NCBI RefSeq assembly: GCF_004306155.1 | Contig: NZ_BIMR01000038.1 | Coordinates: forward strand, 1-64,000 | Source: Cellulomonas biazotea | Lineage (GTDB): Bacteria; Actinomycetota; Actinomycetes; Actinomycetales; Cellulomonadaceae | Length of the DNA stretch: 64,000 nucleotides | Direction of reading: 5' to 3' | Shown: piece after piece, positions 19,193 to 29,690 of the stretch | How positions within the stretch are numbered: the first letter of the stretch is position 1 | Layout: each line of letters opens with the position of its first letter | Notes under the pieces: model-generated | Seen by the model: the letters and a program-made list of their open reading frames with translations, nothing else | What the model was told of the DNA's origin: nothing | The model's database searches: none | Position numbers and translations under genes: made by a program

Positions 19193-20913
19193 CGACCACG
19201 GCACCCCGGCCCGGCACGCGGGCCGCGCACGGGCACGGCCCCGACGGTCGCGTCGTCGTCGTGGGCGGCGGGATCGGCGGGCTCATGACGGCCGCGCTGC
19301 TCGCCCGGGGCGGCGCGCAGGTCACGCTCCTCGAGCGGCACGACCGGCTCGGCGGGCGGATGGGGACCCTCACGCTCGACGGGTTCCGGTTCGACACCGG
19401 GCCGTCGTGGTACTTCATGCCCGAGGTGTTCGCGCACGCGTTCGCGCTGCTCGGCGAGCGGGTCGAGGACCACCTGGACCTCGTGCCGCTGGACCCGGCG
19501 TACCGGCTGTTCACCGAGCCGGAGCGTCCCGGCGCGGCCGCCGGAGGGTTCGACCTCGTCGCCGACGCCGAGCAGAACTGGGCGACGTTCGAGGCGCTCG
19601 AGCCCGGCGCGGGCGAGGCCGTGCGGCGGTACGCGCAGGACGCGTCGCTCGCGTACCGGACCGCGCTCGACCACTTCCTCTGGACGACGTTCCAGCGGCC
19701 CGACCGGCTCGTCTCCGCCCCCGTCCTGCGGCGCGCGGGCACGCTCGTCGACCTGCTCACGCACACCCTCGCGGAGCGCATCGAGCGGACCGTCGAGCAC
19801 CCCGTGCTGCGGCAGGCGCTCGGCTACCACGCGGTCTTCCTCGGGTCGTCGCCGTACCGGGTCCCCGCGCTGTACTCGCTCATGAGCCACCTCGACCTGG
19901 TCGAGGGCGTCCGCTACCCGCGCGGCGGCATGTACACGGTGATCGAGGCGCTCGAACGGCTCGCCGTGCGCGAGGGCGTCGAGATCCGCACCGGGGTGGA
20001 CGTCGTCGCGATCGAGGTCGACGACGCCCCGCGGACCGTCCGGTCGCCCCGACGCACCGGTGTCGCGCGCGGTGTGCGGCTCGCGTCGGGGGAGGTCGTC
20101 GAGGCCGACGTCGTCGTGTCCGGGGCCGACCGGCACCACACCGAGACCGCGCTGCTCGACGCCCGGCACAGCGACCACCCGGCCGCGTCGTGGGAGCGGC
20201 ACGGGCCCGGGATCTCCGCGCTGCTCGTCATGGCGGGCGTGCGCGGCGCGCTGCCCGAGCTCGCGCACCACTCGCTGTTCTTCACGCGGGACTGGCCCGG
20301 GAACTTCGAGGACATCCTCGGCACCGGGCGGTCCGGGCCGGAGTCAGACCTGCGGGTGCCCGACGTCGGGTCCGTCTACGTCTCGCGGACCACGGCGACC
20401 GACCCGGGCGCCGCACCGCCCGGCCACGAGAACCTCTTCCTGCTCGTGCCGTTCCCCGCCGACGCCTCGCTCGGCGACGGCCCGCCCGGCAGCCCCGCAC
20501 GCCAGGCCGTCGAGCGGCACGCCGACCGGTTCCTCGACCAGGTCGGTGCGTGGGCGGGCATCGACGACCTGCGCGGCCGCGTCGTCACGCGCCGCGTCGT
20601 CGCCCCCGCCGACCTCGCGCGCGACCTGTCCGCGTGGCGCGGCACCGCCCTCGGCATGGAGCACACGCTCGCCCAGAGCGCGATGTTCCGCCCCGGCGAC
20701 GCGTCCGCCCGCGTGCCGAACCTGCTGCACGTCGGCGGCGGCACCGTGCCCGGCGTCGGGCTGCCCATGTGCCTCATCAGCGCCGAGCTCGTCGCGAAGC
20801 GGCTGCTGGGGGAGACGTCGACCCGGCCGCTGCCGACCCCGCTGCGCCCCGGCTACCTCGACGCCGCCCGGCCCGCCGGGCTCTGGTCCGCCGTCCGGAC
20901 CGGCAGCGCATGA
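19189..20913 (+). CDS. crtI: Phytoene desaturase
   Basis: 574 aa, GTG overlapping crtB. It desaturates phytoene to lycopene using FAD. The N-terminal dinucleotide fold VVVVGGGIGGLMTAALLARGG is followed by E-R-H-D-R-LGGRMGTL and the FDTGPSWYFMPEVF family motif. The C-terminal bacterial-phytoene-desaturase motif is NLLHVGGGTVPGVGLPMCLISAELVAKRL. Length is slightly above the usual 500-550 because of C-terminal and internal Pro/Arg-rich segments. It overlaps the cyclase gene by 4 bases. Confidence 0.95.
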   Translation: MTTTAPRPGTRAAHGHGPDGRVVVVGGGIGGLMTAALLARGGAQVTLLERHDRLGGRMGTLTLDGFRFDTGPSWYFMPEVFAHAFALLGERVEDHLDLVPLDPAYRLFTEPERPGAAAGGFDLVADAEQNWATFEALEPGAGEAVRRYAQDASLAYRTALDHFLWTTFQRPDRLVSAPVLRRAGTLVDLLTHTLAERIERTVEHPVLRQALGYHAVFLGSSPYRVPALYSLMSHLDLVEGVRYPRGGMYTVIEALERLAVREGVEIRTGVDVVAIEVDDAPRTVRSPRRTGVARGVRLASGEVVEADVVVSGADRHHTETALLDARHSDHPAASWERHGPGISALLVMAGVRGALPELAHHSLFFTRDWPGNFEDILGTGRSGPESDLRVPDVGSVYVSRTTATDPGAAPPGHENLFLLVPFPADASLGDGPPGSPARQAVERHADRFLDQVGAWAGIDDLRGRVVTRRVVAPADLARDLSAWRGTALGMEHTLAQSAMFRPGDASARVPNLLHVGGGTVPGVGLPMCLISAELVAKRLLGETSTRPLPTPLRPGYLDAARPAGLWSAVRTGSA

Positions 20914-21296
20914 CCGGGTTCGCCTACCTCGGCGCGCTGCTGCTCTCGCTCGGCGGCCTCGCGCTCGTCGACCGGCGGTTCCACCTCGCGTTCTGGGCCG
21001 ACGCCCGCCGCGCCGCGTGGACGATCGGGATCGGCGTCGTCGGGTTCCTCGTCTGGGACGTCGCCGGGCTGGTGCTCGGCATCTTCGCGCGCGGCGACTC
21101 GCCGCACATGACCGGGATCCTGCTCGCGCCCGAGCTGCCCGTCGAGGAGGTCTTCTTCCTCACGCTGCTCTGCTACACCGCGCTGATCCTGTGGCGCTGG
21201 TTCGACCGGACCGCCGAGCTGCGGGCCGCGGGGACGCGTGCGCTCGCCGAGCGTGACCGCCCCGGGGCCGGCAGCGACGCGGGGGGTGCGGCATGA
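20910..21296 (+). CDS. crtYe: Lycopene cyclase-like subunit, first of a heterodimeric pair
   Basis: 128 aa, ATG overlapping the crtI stop. Three transmembrane helices and the PELPVEEVFFLTLLCYTALI motif define the CarR/CrtY-domain family. In actinobacteria two such half-size proteins act together as a C50 carotenoid epsilon- or gamma-cyclase. The precise ring type cannot be told from the sequence. The symbol follows Corynebacterium usage. Confidence 0.85.
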   Translation: MTGFAYLGALLLSLGGLALVDRRFHLAFWADARRAAWTIGIGVVGFLVWDVAGLVLGIFARGDSPHMTGILLAPELPVEEVFFLTLLCYTALILWRWFDRTAELRAAGTRALAERDRPGAGSDAGGAA

Positions 21297-21670
21297 CGAA
21301 CATCGTGCTCAACGTCGCCGTGCTCGTCGTGCTGCTCGCCGTGTCCTTCCCGACGCTGCGGCGGCTGCGCGGCGCGCCGCTGGCCTGGACCCTCGTGCAC
21401 CTGTGCGTGCTGACCGCGGTGTTCGACACCCTGATGATCCAGGCCGACCTCTACGTGTTCGACCCCGACAAGATCCTCGGGGTGTACATCGCGGGGGCGC
21501 CGCTGGAGGACTTCGCGTACGCGATCGCGGCGGGCGTCGCGATGCCCGTGGTGTGGACGGTGCTCGGGCGTCGTCGGGAGCGTGCCGCCGCGGCGGTCGG
21601 GCCGGACGGCGCGGACGGGATGCGAGGGACCGGCGGGACGGGGTCGTCGGGCGACGGCGGGGCGTCGTGA
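21293..21670 (+). CDS. crtYf: Lycopene cyclase-like subunit, second of the pair
   Basis: 125 aa, overlapping the preceding gene by 4 bases. It is membrane-embedded, with the motif APLEDFAYAIAAGVAMP aligning to the PVEEVFF region of its partner. The C-terminal 25 residues are Gly/Asp-rich and probably disordered. It pairs with 20910 as a heterodimeric C50 cyclase. Confidence 0.85.
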   Translation: MTNIVLNVAVLVVLLAVSFPTLRRLRGAPLAWTLVHLCVLTAVFDTLMIQADLYVFDPDKILGVYIAGAPLEDFAYAIAAGVAMPVVWTVLGRRRERAAAAVGPDGADGMRGTGGTGSSGDGGAS

Positions 21671-22548
21671 GGGAGGTCCTCGCCGCGTCGCGGCCGTTCT
21701 CCTGGATCAACACCGCCTACCCCTTCGCCGCCGGCTACCTCATGGCGACCGGCGGGCGGCTCGACGCGACGTTCGTCGTCGGGACGCTGTTCTTCCTGGT
21801 CCCGTACAACCTGCTGATGTACGGCGTGAACGACGTCTTCGACTACGCGTCCGACCTGCGCAACCCCCGAAAGGGCGGGATCGAGGGCGGGCTCGTCGCG
21901 CCCGAGCGGGCCGCGGCCGTGCACCGACGCATCCTGTGGGCGAGCGTCCTGTCGACGCTGCCGTTCGTCGTCTGGCTGGTCGTCGTGGGGTCCGCCGCCG
22001 CGACCGCGGTGCTCGCGCTCGTGCTCTTCCTGGTGGTCGCCTACTCCGCGCCCGGGCTGCGGTTCAAGGAGCGGCCCGTCCTCGACTCGTTCACGTCCGC
22101 GATGCACTTCGTCGGGCCGCTGCTCTACGCGCTCGTGCTCGTCGACGCCGACCTGCGGGCCCCGACCGTGTGGCCCGTGCTCGTCGCGTTCGTGCTGTGG
22201 GGCATGGCGTCCCACGCGTTCGGTGCCGTGCAGGACGTGCGGGCCGACCGGGAGGGCGGGATCGCGTCCGTCGCGACCGCGCTCGGCGCCCACCCCACGG
22301 TCGTCCTGTCGACCCTCCTCTACGTCGGCGCCGCCGCGGTCCTGCTCGTCGTGCCGTGGCCCGGCGTCCTCGCCGCCGTCCTCCCGCTGCCGTACGCCGT
22401 CAGCACCGCGCTGTTCTGGCGCGTCACCGACGACGACTGCGAGCGCGCCAACGCCGGGTGGCGGCGGTTCCTGTGGCTCAACCTCGTCACGGGGTTCCTG
22501 GTGACGATGCTGCTCATCGCGATCGCGCGGACGTCGACGGGCTCGTGA
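21667..22548 (+). CDS. crtEb: UbiA-family prenyltransferase, lycopene elongase-like
   Basis: 293 aa, GTG overlapping the upstream stop. It is a polytopic membrane protein with the first Asp-rich motif NDVFDYASDLRNPRKGG and the second around FGAVQDVRADREGGI, as in UbiA enzymes. Its position at the end of a crtE-B-I-Ye-Yf order marks it as the lycopene elongase that adds two C5 units to make C50 carotenoids (flavuxanthin, then decaprenoxanthin or sarcinaxanthin). The exact product is inference. Confidence 0.9.
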   Translation: MREVLAASRPFSWINTAYPFAAGYLMATGGRLDATFVVGTLFFLVPYNLLMYGVNDVFDYASDLRNPRKGGIEGGLVAPERAAAVHRRILWASVLSTLPFVVWLVVVGSAAATAVLALVLFLVVAYSAPGLRFKERPVLDSFTSAMHFVGPLLYALVLVDADLRAPTVWPVLVAFVLWGMASHAFGAVQDVRADREGGIASVATALGAHPTVVLSTLLYVGAAAVLLVVPWPGVLAAVLPLPYAVSTALFWRVTDDDCERANAGWRRFLWLNLVTGFLVTMLLIAIARTSTGS

Positions 22549-22573
22549 CGCCCCGCGGTGGGTGCCGCCCGGT

Positions 22574-23365
22574 TCACGACGTGGCCGCGACCGCCTCGGC
22601 GGCGGCCTGACGGCCCGACTCCGGCAGGTCCGCGTCGGCGTCGAAGCACGGCGCCCGCAGCTGCGTGACCGTCGCCCAGCCCCGCGCCAGGAGACCCGCG
22701 TCCGTGTCCGGCTCGCGTGTGATCTCGACGTCCGAGTACGTGAGCTGCAGGTGCCCGTGCTCGAGCTCGTGGATGCGGGCCTGCACCGCACCGAACGACG
22801 CGAGCGGCGCCTTGCGGAGCCCTCGTATCTGGTCGGCGGGCAGGTCGGGCACGTTGAGGTTGAGCACCCGGGCCTGGTCCGGACCCTGCGCGACGAGCCA
22901 GTCGAGCACCGGCCGGGCGATCGCCGCCGCCGTCTCCCAGTGCCGCGGCTCGTGGTACGCCATCGACACCGCGAGGCCCGGGATCCCGTGCGTCGCGCCC
23001 GACAGCGCCGCGCCCACCGTCCCCGAGTGCAGCACCGCGTGGCCGGTGTTCGCGCCGCGGTTCACGCCCGACAGCACCAGGTCCGGCTTCGGCCCGAACC
23101 CCCCGTACGCCGCCACGAACGCGATGAGGCCCGGGGCGGCGCGGACCGCGAACGACGTGATCCCCTCCGGCAGCCCCGGCGACGACTTCGGCGCGACGAT
23201 GAGGCGGCCGTCCTGCTCGGCGCCGAGCAGCGACGCGCTCGCGCCCGACGACTCCCGTGCCGGGGCGGCGACCACGACGTCGTGACCCGCGTCCGACGCC
23301 ATCACGGCGAGCGTCGTCAGGCCGGGGGAGTCGATGCCGTCGTCGTTCGTCACGAGCACACGCAC
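22574..23365 (-). CDS. surE: 5'/3'-nucleotidase SurE
   Basis: 263 aa from GTG at 23365, preceded by GAGGTGATCC. It is a metal-dependent nucleoside monophosphate phosphatase. The diagnostic N-terminal VLVTNDDGIDSPGL carries the metal-binding Asp pair, APARESSGASAS follows, then DLVLSGVNRGANTGHAVLHSGTVGAA. It is convergent with the carotenoid operon (25-base gap). Confidence 0.94.
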   Translation of the reverse strand: MRVLVTNDDGIDSPGLTTLAVMASDAGHDVVVAAPARESSGASASLLGAEQDGRLIVAPKSSPGLPEGITSFAVRAAPGLIAFVAAYGGFGPKPDLVLSGVNRGANTGHAVLHSGTVGAALSGATHGIPGLAVSMAYHEPRHWETAAAIARPVLDWLVAQGPDQARVLNLNVPDLPADQIRGLRKAPLASFGAVQARIHELEHGHLQLTYSDVEITREPDTDAGLLARGWATVTQLRAPCFDADADLPESGRQAAAEAVAATS

Positions 23366-23501
23366 GGGGATCACCTCGGGGTCGACGAAGGGGACGTCCC
23401 CATCGGACCCGACGTGGCGCGACGCCGCCACCCGGGCGGGCCGACGCGTCGTCGGCCTGAGCCCGGCTGACCTGGTGCCTGGGCCGTCGTCGTCCGGCCG
23501 G

Positions 23502-24476
23502 TCAGGCCGGGTCGCCCGCCGGGCGCACGACGACCCGTCGGGCGAACCGCTCGATCTGCTCCCGGCGTCCGGTGCCCAGGCCGCGTCGGGTCACGTTGAG
23601 GGCCCCGGCCGCCGCGCCCAGGCGCACCGCCTCGTTCAGCGGCAGCCCGCGGCCCAGCCCGACCGCGATGCCCGCCGTCATCGAGTCGCCCGCGCCCCGG
23701 TGGTCCACGACCGTAATCGGCGGCGGGAGGACCTCCTCGACCGCGTCGCGCGTCACCACGAGCACCGGCTCGCCCGCGCGGGACACGACGACCGCGTCCA
23801 GCCCGTCGTCGACGAACCGGTGCGCCGCCTCGAGCAGGTGCGCCGGGGCGTCCGAGTCGACGAACCCGCCCTCGACGAGCTCCTCGTGGCTGATCTTCAG
23901 GACCGCGCCGCCCGCCTCCGCGAACGCCGCCGCGGCCCGGCCCGACAGGTCCGCGACGACCGTCCGGCCCGCCGCTCGCAGGTCACGCGCCAGGCGCCCG
24001 ACGACCGCCGCGGGCAGGATCCGGGGCGGGTCCGCGCCCGTGAGGACCGTGACGTCGGCGTCCATCGCCTCGACCAGCACCGTGCCGTACAGGTCGTCGA
24101 GCTCGTGCCGGTCGAGCGAGTGCGGCGGGGTCTGGGCGACCTCCTGCCGCTCGCCGTCGCGCCGGTCGTGCACGTACGCGCCGTTGCCTCCCGCGTACGC
24201 CGTCGGTCGCACGCGCAGCCGCTCGACCTCCGCGAGGTGCGCCAGGACCGTGCCCGTCTCCCCGCCGAAAGGCCCGCACACCACGACGTCCGCGCCGAGC
24301 GACACGGCCATGCGGCCGACCCACAGGCCCTGCCCGCCCGCGTGCACGTGCACCTCGGGGTTGGACTCCTCGCTGGTCGGGGCCTCGATCGTGATCGTCA
24401 GCAGCGGGGTGGGCGCGAGCACGCAGACCCGGGGGCTGCGGGTCTCGTCGGTCGTCGTCGGCTGCTGCGGCGGCAT
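23502..24476 (-). CDS. PfkB-family sugar kinase
   Basis: 324 aa. Ribokinase fold: HAGGQGLWVGRMAVSLGADVVVCGPFGGETG near the N-terminus (substrate and lid region) and the ATP/anion-hole signature DHRGAGDSMTAGIAVGLGRG in the C-terminal part, with catalytic Asp in GAGD. The N-terminal half resembles 1-phosphofructokinase/tagatose-6-phosphate kinases. The substrate is not determined and there is no PTS gene nearby. It stands between surE and a MazG-like gene. Confidence 0.88.
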   Translation of the reverse strand: MPPQQPTTTDETRSPRVCVLAPTPLLTITIEAPTSEESNPEVHVHAGGQGLWVGRMAVSLGADVVVCGPFGGETGTVLAHLAEVERLRVRPTAYAGGNGAYVHDRRDGERQEVAQTPPHSLDRHELDDLYGTVLVEAMDADVTVLTGADPPRILPAAVVGRLARDLRAAGRTVVADLSGRAAAAFAEAGGAVLKISHEELVEGGFVDSDAPAHLLEAAHRFVDDGLDAVVVSRAGEPVLVVTRDAVEEVLPPPITVVDHRGAGDSMTAGIAVGLGRGLPLNEAVRLGAAAGALNVTRRGLGTGRREQIERFARRVVVRPAGDPA

Positions 24477-24533
24477 GCCTCCGAGTGTGCGGTCAGGGTG
24501 CGGGGCCCGCGCGCTGGAGCGTGCCGGGGGGCT

Positions 24534-24902
24534 TCAGGGCTTCTCGGGGGCGCGCCCGCGGACCTCGTCGGCGGCGAACCGCTGGTGCGACGCCGACAGC
24601 TTCGCGCGTGCCGCCGCCCCCAGGTCGACCCCGAGGACGTCCGCCAGGCACACGAGGTAGATGAGGACGTCCGCCATCTCCTCGCCCGCGCGGGCGCGTC
24701 GCTCCGGCACGTCGAACGTCGCGACGGCCTCGTCCGCGCGCACCCACTGGAACAGCTCGGCGAGCTCGCCCACCTCGCCGACCAGCGCGAGGATCACGGA
24801 CTTCGGGTCGTGGAACTGCTGCCAGTCGCGCTCCGTCGAGAACTCGCGGACGAGCCGGGTCAGCTCGGCGATCTCACGTTCGGCCGGGGGTGTCGTCGTC
24901 AC
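24534..24902 (-). CDS. MazG-like nucleotide pyrophosphohydrolase
   Basis: 122 aa, GTG start. All-alpha NTP-PPase: FHDPKSVILALVGEVGELAELFQW gives the metal-binding ExxE pair, and ARAGEEMADVLIYLVCLADVLGVDL gives the second E..D site. Short MazG-like and dCTPase-type proteins hydrolyse (d)NTPs and house-clean damaged nucleotides. It is monocistronic or co-transcribed with the PfkB gene 57 bases downstream. Confidence 0.9.
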   Translation of the reverse strand: MTTTPPAEREIAELTRLVREFSTERDWQQFHDPKSVILALVGEVGELAELFQWVRADEAVATFDVPERRARAGEEMADVLIYLVCLADVLGVDLGAAARAKLSASHQRFAADEVRGRAPEKP

Positions 24903-24957
24903 CGGGCCAGCGTGGCACCTGCGTCCGACGTCGGGGGAGGGGCCCGGTGCCGAGACG

Positions 24958-25806
24958 TCAGGACGGTGGCGTGAACTGGCTGGCGGTGAAGACCGCGCCC
25001 TGCGGGTCGCGGATCGTCGCGGTGCGCGTCCAGTCGGACTCGTCCGTCCCGAGGACGGTGCCGCCGTGCCGGGCCGCGAGGTCGGCCGCGGTGTCGCGGT
25101 CCTCGACGGTGAACGTGACGTGCCAGTGCGGGGGCTCGTCGCCGACCGTCGGCCCGAGCCAGCCGATCGCGTCCGCGAACCCCGGGGGTGCGGAGACCTC
25201 GTCCTGCCGCTCGTGGATGCCGGGGTCGACGGTCGCGGCGAGGTGGTCGCCGTAGCCGGGGACGCGGATCATCGTCGCGAACCCCAGGTCGCTGAACTCC
25301 CAGCCGAACGCGCGGCCGTAGAGGTCGCGTGCGGCGTCCTGGTCGGTCGTGCGCAGGTCGGTGAAGTTCCACGCGCCCGGTGCGTTGGTGATCTGCGCGC
25401 CGAGGCGGTTCTTCGCCTGCCAGAGCCGCAGGTCGGCGCCCTGGGCGTCGGTGAACGCGGCCCAGGCGCCGCCCTCGCCGGCGACGGTCGGCCCGGTCGT
25501 CACGGTCGCGCCGGCGGCCTCCAGGCGGGCGAGTGCGGCGGGGAGGTCGTCGACCGCGACGTACGTGTGCCACGAGGGGTCCGACGTCGGCGTCCCCGTC
25601 CCGGGCGTCCGTGGGCCGCCGATGCCCGCCGCGTCCTGGCCGTCGAGCTGGGCGATCACGTACCGGACGGGCGCATGCGGCGGTGTCGCGTCGTGGAACG
25701 TCCAGCCGAGCAGCGCGCCGTAGAAGGCCGTCGCCGCCTCGACGTCGTCCTGCTCGAGGTCGATCCAGGACGTCACGCCCTGCGGGTACGTCCGCTGCAG
25801 CGTCAT
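24958..25806 (-). CDS. Tandem VOC (glyoxalase-like) domain protein
   Basis: 282 aa. Two VOC halves: residues 5-130 (SWIDLEQDDVEAATAFYGALLGW) and 145-280 (WNFTDLRTTDQDAARDLYGRAFGWEF), each with the beta-alpha-beta-beta-beta pattern. The metal-ligand positions are not clearly conserved, so catalysis is uncertain. Similar proteins occur widely in actinobacteria without known substrate. Confidence 0.88.
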   Translation of the reverse strand: MTLQRTYPQGVTSWIDLEQDDVEAATAFYGALLGWTFHDATPPHAPVRYVIAQLDGQDAAGIGGPRTPGTGTPTSDPSWHTYVAVDDLPAALARLEAAGATVTTGPTVAGEGGAWAAFTDAQGADLRLWQAKNRLGAQITNAPGAWNFTDLRTTDQDAARDLYGRAFGWEFSDLGFATMIRVPGYGDHLAATVDPGIHERQDEVSAPPGFADAIGWLGPTVGDEPPHWHVTFTVEDRDTAADLAARHGGTVLGTDESDWTRTATIRDPQGAVFTASQFTPPS

Positions 25807-26188
25807 CGCACGCCTCCGTCGTCGGCTGGGTCGTCTGCCGTGCTCCGACCGACGTTACGACCGACCACCGACACGTGGGCAGCCCCGAGCCTGGCGACGA
25901 CGCTGGTCACGCCGATGGTCCGGCGCTCGCTGCGGGGGAGCCGAGGGGCCGTGGAGCGGTCGGCGCCTTCACTCGATCGAGTGATCCGCTGCGGACCCGT
26001 GGGCGGCCGTGGGAATCGCTTGCCACGGCGCGACGACATCTCACCGGGGCGGATGGGGAGCGCAGGGTTGCACCCCGCGTGACCTGCGTCAATACCGGTA
26101 ATGACACCAGCCTGACCTGCACCGTCGTCGCCCAGACGAGCCGGGCCGCGGACTGCTCGCAGCGGCCCGTGGCGCCGCGGAGGGGCCG
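25807..26188. other. Intergenic region between the VOC gene and the chitinase promoter
   Basis: About 380 bases between divergent genes. No ORF with credible coding signs is visible. It carries the VOC gene promoter on one side and merges into the chitinase promoter on the other. Confidence 0.5.
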
Positions 26189-26235
26189 TTGACCCTCCGA
26201 TCGGCGCGTCGCTAATGTCGCAAGTGAACCATTAG
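26189..26235 (+). promoter_or_regulatory. Predicted promoter with overlapping palindrome upstream of the chitinase gene
   Basis: TTGACC (26189-26194) and TAATGT (26213-26218) are separated by 18 bases and match the housekeeping -35/-10 pattern. A 6-bp inverted repeat CTAATG...CATTAG (26212-26217 and 26230-26235) overlaps the -10 and the likely start point, so a repressor could act there. Confidence 0.55.
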
Positions 26236-26283
26236 TACGTGATCTTTACAAATCGCCGGTCCCATCTGCCCCCAGGAGGCCCC

Positions 26284-27942
<1,659 letters not shown>

Positions 27943-27949
27943 CGCGCTC

Positions 27950-28000
27950 CACGACGCGGCCCCGGACCCTCCTTCCTCCCCGGTCCGGGGCCGCGTCGTG
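27950..28000. terminator. Strong hairpin after the chitinase gene
   Basis: A 19-bp perfect stem (27950-27968 with 27982-28000) starts 7 bases after the stop. It could also serve the convergent gene at 28014. Confidence 0.85.
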
Positions 28001-28013
28001 CGTGCGGGTGTAG

Positions 28014-28583
28014 TCAGGCCAGACCGTCACGCGACGCACCCAGGCGGTCGCTCACCGCGACGACCCACGCGACGAGGCGACGGCGGTGCGGCCCTGGCAT
28101 CTCCGCGTGCCCCAGCCGCTCGACGAGGACGTCCGGCGTCAGCAGACGCTCCCGCAGCAGCGCCTCGACGAACTCCAGGTCCTTCTCGCGGAAGGCGGCG
28201 AGCTTCGCGACGGCCAGGTCGTGCCGTTCGAGGCACAGGGCGCGGGCCGGCTGCGAGGAGAACGACTGCCAGACGACGAGTCGCTCGCGCCATCCGTCGG
28301 GCAGGACGACGAGACCGTCGATCTCCACACCCTGGCCGTAGTAGCCGTACATGGCGTGGAAGCCCGAGTCCTCGCCGATCGCGCCGTCCACCGCGAGCGC
28401 CTTCGCGGCAGCGTCCTCACCGAGGAACGCGACGTCGACCTCGATCGACCCGACGGCCTCGTCGGGCAGGTCGTCCTCGTCGAAGCTGCCGAGGATCGAC
28501 TGCGAGCCGACGACCACCACGTCGACGTCGTCCGCGATCGTGCTCGCGGCACGCAGGACGTGCGCGAGCTCGGAGCGCTTCAC
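28014..28583 (-). CDS. DUF6036-like nucleotidyltransferase, putative toxin of a TA-like pair
   Basis: 189 aa, GTG overlapping the upstream gene (GTGA). The N-terminal VVVVGSQSILGSF followed by SIEVDVAFLG fits a minimal nucleotidyltransferase core (GS motif and DxD-like acidic pair) seen in DUF6036/AbiEii-type proteins. The rest is helical (LERHDLAVAKLAAFREKDLEFVEALL). Paired with an HTH gene upstream, it resembles a toxin-antitoxin module. Activity is inferred. Confidence 0.65.
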   Translation of the reverse strand: MKRSELAHVLRAASTIADDVDVVVVGSQSILGSFDEDDLPDEAVGSIEVDVAFLGEDAAAKALAVDGAIGEDSGFHAMYGYYGQGVEIDGLVVLPDGWRERLVVWQSFSSQPARALCLERHDLAVAKLAAFREKDLEFVEALLRERLLTPDVLVERLGHAEMPGPHRRRLVAWVVAVSDRLGASRDGLA

Positions 28584-29086
28584 CGCGCCGCGTCCAGCAC
28601 CGCCTGCCGCTCGGCGTCGCTCAGGACGCCGGCGAAGGGGGAGTTCTGCCGCAGCTCGCGGGCTCGTGGGGTCGGTGACGTCAGAACGGCGAGCAGCTCG
28701 TCGAGCGGCCCGTCGAGGAGGTCGGCCCACTCCGACAGCCACGTGCGAGCACGACCCCGCGGGTGCTGCTCGAGCATCTTCTTGACGTTCCCGCGGGCGA
28801 CCGGCAACCAGCGTTCGGGGTCCTGGGCGACCTTGCCGGCGATCGCGTAGGCGAGCCGCAGCGACCGTCGCTGGTCGGCCGTCGGCCGCTGGGTCGAGTA
28901 GCGGACGCGGCTGACGTCCGAGCGGCGCACGCGACGGTGCGCGCCCGACATCTCGAACGGGAGGTCGCCCCGGGCGGTGAGGTTGACGACGTGCTGCCGG
29001 GACACCCCGAGCAGGACCGCGGCCTCCCCGGTGGTGAGGAGGTCGTCGTCGTCCGTGTGGACGGAGCCGTGGGCGGTCGCCGGCAT
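28580..29086 (-). CDS. Helix-turn-helix (excisionase-type) protein, putative antitoxin
   Basis: 168 aa, ATG. LLTTGEAAVLLGVSRQHVVNLTARGDLPFEMSGAHRRVRRSDV is a MerR/excisionase-like winged helix (about 16-58). The C-terminal part (60-168) is helical and probably binds the partner at 28014. The order, antitoxin first with a 4-base overlap, suits a TA or AbiE-like operon with autoregulation. The upstream spacer (29087-29150) is AT-rich with TTG-rich repeats, as expected for its promoter. Confidence 0.75.
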   Translation of the reverse strand: MPATAHGSVHTDDDDLLTTGEAAVLLGVSRQHVVNLTARGDLPFEMSGAHRRVRRSDVSRVRYSTQRPTADQRRSLRLAYAIAGKVAQDPERWLPVARGNVKKMLEQHPRGRARTWLSEWADLLDGPLDELLAVLTSPTPRARELRQNSPFAGVLSDAERQAVLDAAR

Positions 29087-29205
29087 GGCTTCAGACTACG
29101 CGCAACACAACAAACACAACAGATATGTTGCATGCTTGTGTTTGTTGGGGATGGCTCGCAACGTCCCGTCGGTGGGTGTTGGCTGTCGCGCGTAGCGTGC
29201 CGCGC

Positions 29206-29562
29206 ATGGCCATCGCCCGATACCCCGGACTCGTCATCGACTGTCCCGACCCGCCCGCGCTCGCCCGGTTCTACGGCTCCCTGCTCGGCTGGGACGTCTC
29301 CGGCGACGAGGGCTGGTCGGAGATCCGCGAGGGGGCGACGCAGTGCATCTCGTTCCAGCGCGTCGACCCCTACACGGCCCCGCAGTGGCCCGGTCAGGAC
29401 GTCCCGCAGCAGATGCACCTCGACGTCATGGTCCAGGACCTCGACGCCGCCGAGCCCGAGGTCCTCGCGCTCGGCGCGACGAAGGCCGAGCACCAGCCCG
29501 GCGAGACGTTCCGGGTGTTCCTCGACCCGGCCGGTCACCCCTTCTGCATCTGCGTCGCCTGA
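29206..29562 (+). CDS. VOC-family (glyoxalase-like) protein
   Basis: 118 aa from ATG at 29206. PGLVIDCPDPPALARFYGSLLGWDV, MHLDVMVQDLDAAEPEVLALGA and RVFLDPAGHPFCICV are the standard blocks of short actinobacterial VOC proteins. It could be a resistance or isomerase-type enzyme. The substrate is unknown. Confidence 0.9.
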   Translation: MAIARYPGLVIDCPDPPALARFYGSLLGWDVSGDEGWSEIREGATQCISFQRVDPYTAPQWPGQDVPQQMHLDVMVQDLDAAEPEVLALGATKAEHQPGETFRVFLDPAGHPFCICVA

Positions 29563-29690
29563 CGCCCCGCACCGCCTGTCAGCGTTCGACGGTGGTGACC
29601 GTGGTCCCGTCGAGGTGCGGGCCGTGCCGAGCAGGCCGACCTCCCGGGCGCGCGTCGGACCGGGCTTGCCGTCCGCTGGGCTCCGCCTGG

